Source of the DNA: Pseudomonas sp. PSE14
GTDB taxonomy: Bacteria; Pseudomonadota; Gammaproteobacteria; Pseudomonadales; Pseudomonadaceae
NCBI RefSeq assembly: GCF_029203285.1
Contig: NZ_CP115669.1
Coordinates: forward strand, 3,968,001 to 4,032,000
DNA length: 64,000 nt
Direction: 5' to 3'
Within the stretch, counting starts at the first letter, position 1. The number at the start of each line of letters is the position of its first letter. The notes beneath the pieces were generated by a model. That model was not told the DNA's origin, did not search any database, and saw nothing but the letters and a program-made list of their open reading frames with translations. Shown in pieces: positions 63,377-64,000 of this stretch. The position numbers and the translations under genes were made by a program.

Positions 63377-64000
63377 TCAAACCAACTCGATGCCGTCGTC
63401 GAGGATGGTGATCAGCCCCTGTTTGTACAGGCCGCCGATGGCCTTCTTGAAGTTGCCCTTGCTGACGCCAAACTGCTGCGCGATCAGCTCCGGCGGGCTC
63501 TTGTCGCTGAGGGCGAGTTTGCCGCCGGCCTCGCGCAGAGCCTGGAGAATCTGCTCGCTCAGCGCGTCGGAAAGCCCCGCACCGGCCGGTTGCAGGCTCA
63601 GGCTGATCTTGCCGTCGGCGCGCATTTCCTTGATGTAGCCGGTCTCGCGCAGGCCGTTGCGCATGAACTTGAAGACTTCGTTCTTGTGGATCAGGCCCCA
63701 GTGCTTGCCGTCGATGATGGCCTTGTAGCCCAGGTCGGTGCGTTCCACGACGAGCAGGTCCACCTGCTGGCCAGCCTTGTAGCGGGCCGGGGTGTTGTCC
63801 AGGTAGCGGTCCAGGCGCGCGGTGGCGGTGATGCGGCGGGTGCGCTCGTCGAGGTAGACGTAGACCACGCAGTAGTCACCGACCTGCAGCGGGCGCTTCT
63901 CTTCCGAGTGCGGCAGCAGCAGGTCCTTGGGCAGGCCCCAGTCGAGGAACAGGCCGACGCGGTTGACCTCCACCACCTTGAGGCTGGCGAAGCCGCCGAC
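63377..64000 (-). CDS. S1-like RNA-binding protein, CvfB/YitL family, 3' part
   Basis: The C-terminal ~207 residues of a CvfB-type protein; the 5' end is beyond the window. S1-like OB folds appear as VNRVGLFLDWGLPKDLLLPHSEEKRPLQVGDYCVVYVYLDE and a second as AGQQVDLLVVERTDLGYKAIIDGKHWGLIHKNEVF. A C-terminal winged helix follows (LIAQQFGVSKGNFKKAIGGLYKQGLI). The family binds RNA. It converges on the preceding gene with a 5-base gap. Confidence 0.88.
   Translation of the reverse strand, partial: VGGFASLKVVEVNRVGLFLDWGLPKDLLLPHSEEKRPLQVGDYCVVYVYLDERTRRITATARLDRYLDNTPARYKAGQQVDLLVVERTDLGYKAIIDGKHWGLIHKNEVFKFMRNGLRETGYIKEMRADGKISLSLQPAGAGLSDALSEQILQALREAGGKLALSDKSPPELIAQQFGVSKGNFKKAIGGLYKQGLITILDDGIELV

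Overview
The window is a 64 kb chromosomal segment of a high-GC Pseudomonas, most likely from the P. aeruginosa group in the broad sense (nitroreducens/citronellolis-like rather than P. aeruginosa itself). The evidence is gene order recalled from PAO1 (gcl-hyi-glxR-ttuD-pyk; oprH-phoP-phoQ beside napEFDABC; dctA beside an AraC regulator; nrdA-nrdB beside a two-component system), together with very high GC third positions and abundant REP-type palindromes. There are no rRNA or tRNA genes, no CRISPR array, no insertion sequence and no intact prophage.

Layout: 1-5.5 kb is the glyoxylate-to-pyruvate operon (3' end of gcl, then hyi, glxR, ttuD, pyk), closed by a strong terminator. 5.9-10.4 kb holds a urea transporter, a DapF-like protein lacking one catalytic Cys, a SstT Ser/Thr symporter and a sulfate-binding protein. 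10.5-14.7 kb has an S58 peptidase and APC permease divergent from a LuxR regulator, then an HD protein with a diiron-oxygenase ligand pattern. 14.9-19.6 kb has a CyaB-type adenylate cyclase, dctA with a sigma-54 promoter, and an AraC regulator. 20-22.7 kb is oprH-phoP-phoQ with a perfect PhoP box, divergent from napEFDABC (22.9-27.4 kb). 27.6-31.5 kb has a lytic transglycosylase with a PL7 alginate lyase, a dienelactone hydrolase and a PcpS-type phosphopantetheinyl transferase. 31.7-34.4 kb is modABC with a ModE operator. 34.5-37.4 kb is a response regulator-acetyltransferase-sensor kinase operon. 38.2-42.7 kb is nrdA-nrdB with NrdR boxes, a DnaA box and a long leader. 43-45.5 kb is an accessory, repeat-rich patch. 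45.7-64 kb is mostly core housekeeping and signalling genes, including a LysR regulator, an AllE-like protein, a diguanylate cyclase, a YgiN/MdaB pair, ppiC, a divergent two-component pair, a PilU-like ATPase, a BrkB-family protein, a second peptide deformylase and the end of a CvfB-like gene.

The accessory patch is the most interesting part. Upstream of a BRO-N (antirepressor-like) gene lies a compact structured RNA domain. Two short stretches of it are complementary to a site covering the Shine-Dalgarno of a small leader ORF, which overlaps the BRO-N start. This reproduces the c4-icd-ant antisense logic of phages P1/P7 outside any visible prophage.

A second notable signal is a ~250-280 bp dispersed element in three copies (16.4, 44.5 and 45.1 kb). 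Its stem arms differ between copies by compensatory changes, so secondary structure is being conserved. Several smaller palindromic repeat families (REP GTAGGAGCGAGCTTGCTCGC, a GTAGGGCGTATAACG family, a CCCTCTCCC...GGGAGAGGG family and a TAGGATGG family) fill most non-coding gaps.

Functionally, purine or allantoin breakdown (AllE-like, urea transport) and glyoxylate use (gcl operon) both occur here. Respiratory nitrate reduction sits beside molybdate uptake, which supplies the Mo for NapA. Several environmental sensing systems (PhoPQ, a RstAB-like pair, NarL-type pair, CyaB, diguanylate cyclase) are present.
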